NCBI GenBank assembly: GCA_964541375.1 | Contig: CAZIPT010000067.1 | Coordinates: forward strand, 1 to 13,110 | Length of the DNA: 13,110 bases | Origin: JBAXEO01 sp964541375 | Lineage (GTDB): Bacteria; Actinomycetota; Coriobacteriia; Anaerosomatales; JAAXUF01 | Direction of reading: 5' to 3' | Notes under the pieces: model-generated | Seen by the model: only the letters and a program-made list of their open reading frames with translations | Database searches by the model: none | Told to the model about the DNA's origin: nothing | Shown here: positions 12,364 through 13,110 of the stretch, one piece after another | Numbering within the stretch: position 1 is the first letter of the stretch | How the letters are laid out: each line of letters starts with the position of its first letter | Translations under genes and position numbers: made by a program

Positions 12364-13110
12364 CTATTGGCTCACGGGCGTCTTGGCCACGCCCGTCAGT
12401 TCCTCCAGCACGTCTTCCGGAAACTCCGCCCGCATCAGTGTCTCGCCGACAAGAACGGCGTTCGCACCCGCCTCGGAGGCGGCGACCACGTCCGCGCGAC
12501 GGCGAACTCCGCTCGCAGCCACGAGCGTCACGTCGTAGCGCTGGGCAGCCCGCATCACCGACCACGCGCGCTCGGCGTCCACCTCGAGCGTACGCAGGTC
12601 TCGGCTGTTCACGGCTATGAGACCCGACCGCACCCCGAGCGCGATGACCAGCTCCCCCTCCGACGCGATCCCAACCAGCGGAGTCAGACCGAGGGTCTCG
12701 GCGATGAAGGCGAAGTCTCGCGTCATGTGTCCGAGCACGACCACCATGAAGAGCCGGGCCTCCGGGTCAGTGAAGGAAAAGTCGTGCTGGTAGCGCGTTT
12801 TTCGTTCAAGGGGCATGGGCGTCAGGCCTTTGCGCGCGCGCTCGATCCATTCATCGGTCAGCTCGAGCGGCAGCAGGTCGGGATCGGGGAAGTAGCGGTA
12901 GTCATGCGACTCCTCCTTGCTCCGCATCGAATAGGTCTTCTGGCCGCTTTCGTCCCAAAGCCGCGTCTCCTGCACGATGGGGATATTGTTCTTTTTCATC
13001 TGCCCGAGCCGCGCGATTTCATGGACCAGCGCGCGCTCGATCGCCTTGAGAGAGTTCATGTTCTTAATTTCCACCTTCACGCCCAGGGCCGTGTCGCCCC
13101 GTTCCCGGAG
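12364..13110 (-). CDS. GatB-TrpC chimeric reading frame (5' end outside the window)
   Basis: The frame is open to the window edge and 248 residues are visible. The first part (to about residue 105-120) is GatB, the tRNA-binding subunit of Asp/Glu-tRNA amidotransferase: LRERGDTALG, VEIKNMNSLKAIERAL, IVQETRLWDE, YSMRSKEESHDYRYFPDPD. The remainder (from about 12745-12790 leftwards) is the C-terminal half of TrpC: LGLTPLV, LIAVNSRDLRTLEVD with the substrate-site Asn, VAASGVRRRADV with the Ser, and ANAVLVGETLMRA. The TrpC half lacks the N-terminal strands that carry the catalytic lysines, and the usual LVEVH glutamate reads LVGIA. The GatB half lacks most of its C-terminal tail domain. The stop is TAG at 12364-12366. 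Neither half should be active in its usual way. It may be a genuine fusion by deletion, a decayed trpC, or a chimeric assembly join. An internal GTG at 13078-13080 is not a credible start. Confidence 0.8.
   Translation of the reverse strand, partial: LRERGDTALGVKVEIKNMNSLKAIERALVHEIARLGQMKKNNIPIVQETRLWDESGQKTYSMRSKEESHDYRYFPDPDLLPLELTDEWIERARKGLTPMPLERKTRYQHDFSFTDPEARLFMVVVLGHMTRDFAFIAETLGLTPLVGIASEGELVIALGVRSGLIAVNSRDLRTLEVDAERAWSVMRAAQRYDVTLVAASGVRRRADVVAASEAGANAVLVGETLMRAEFPEDVLEELTGVAKTPVSQ

Noticed and set aside
1..13110. tRNA, rRNA, CRISPR array, transposase, phage or toxin-antitoxin genes
   Set aside because: I looked for cloverleaf-like sequences, regularly spaced repeats and the relevant protein motifs and saw none.

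Overview
The window is GC-rich, gene-dense bacterial DNA. The mix of genes suggests a high-GC Gram-positive, probably an actinobacterium of a Coriobacteriia-like or related lineage: GTG and TTG starts, 4-bp start/stop overlaps, a glutamine-dependent NadE, a trp cluster holding both TrpB types, and a MacAB/YknXYZ-like exporter with no outer-membrane partner. The lineage is an inference from gene content and codon style, not from a marker gene. Almost everything is on the minus strand and is transcribed leftwards. The one exception is a secreted NlpC/P60-like protein.

Layout from the right edge, in transcription order. (1) At the edge (12364-13110) one open frame begins as GatB, the tRNA-dependent amidotransferase subunit, and ends as the C-terminal half of TrpC, indole-3-glycerol-phosphate synthase. 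This in-frame chimera is the most surprising object in the window. (2) A trp cluster follows: a TrpB2-type tryptophan synthase beta chain, a very long near-perfect hairpin (10824-10927), then the tightly overlapping trpF-trpB-trpA block. The trpFBA genes look intact. The only trpC present is a C-terminal fragment without the catalytic lysines. (3) After a 153-nt gap with an AT-rich palindromic patch comes a four-gene export cassette: periplasmic-adaptor-type membrane fusion protein, ABC ATPase, MacB/FtsX-type permease and a small membrane-anchored DUF5666-like protein. The first two overlap by GTGA and the second pair by 14 nt. Three of the four carry glycine-rich tracts.

(4) The cassette converges on a plus-strand gene for a secreted NlpC/P60-like cysteine peptidase. 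The two stop codons share the tetranucleotide CTAG at 3971-3974. (5) A divergent intergenic region of about 300 bp (3038-3341) holds a 15-bp direct repeat around a TGACGTCA palindrome. It separates the peptidase gene from a short TspO/MBR-family gene. (6) Downstream of tspO is a 151-nt gap with a CsoR-like palindrome (ATACCC-N4-GGGTAT), then nadE and a closely spaced GNAT acetyltransferase gene of ElaA type. (7) The left edge has a 324-nt intergenic region and the first 30 codons of a membrane or secreted protein that runs out of the window.

Functionally the window combines tryptophan biosynthesis (TrpF, TrpB, TrpA, plus TrpB2 for indole or serine chemistry), an efflux or export machine, NAD synthesis and cell-wall turnover. 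I see no tRNA, rRNA, CRISPR array, transposase or phage gene.
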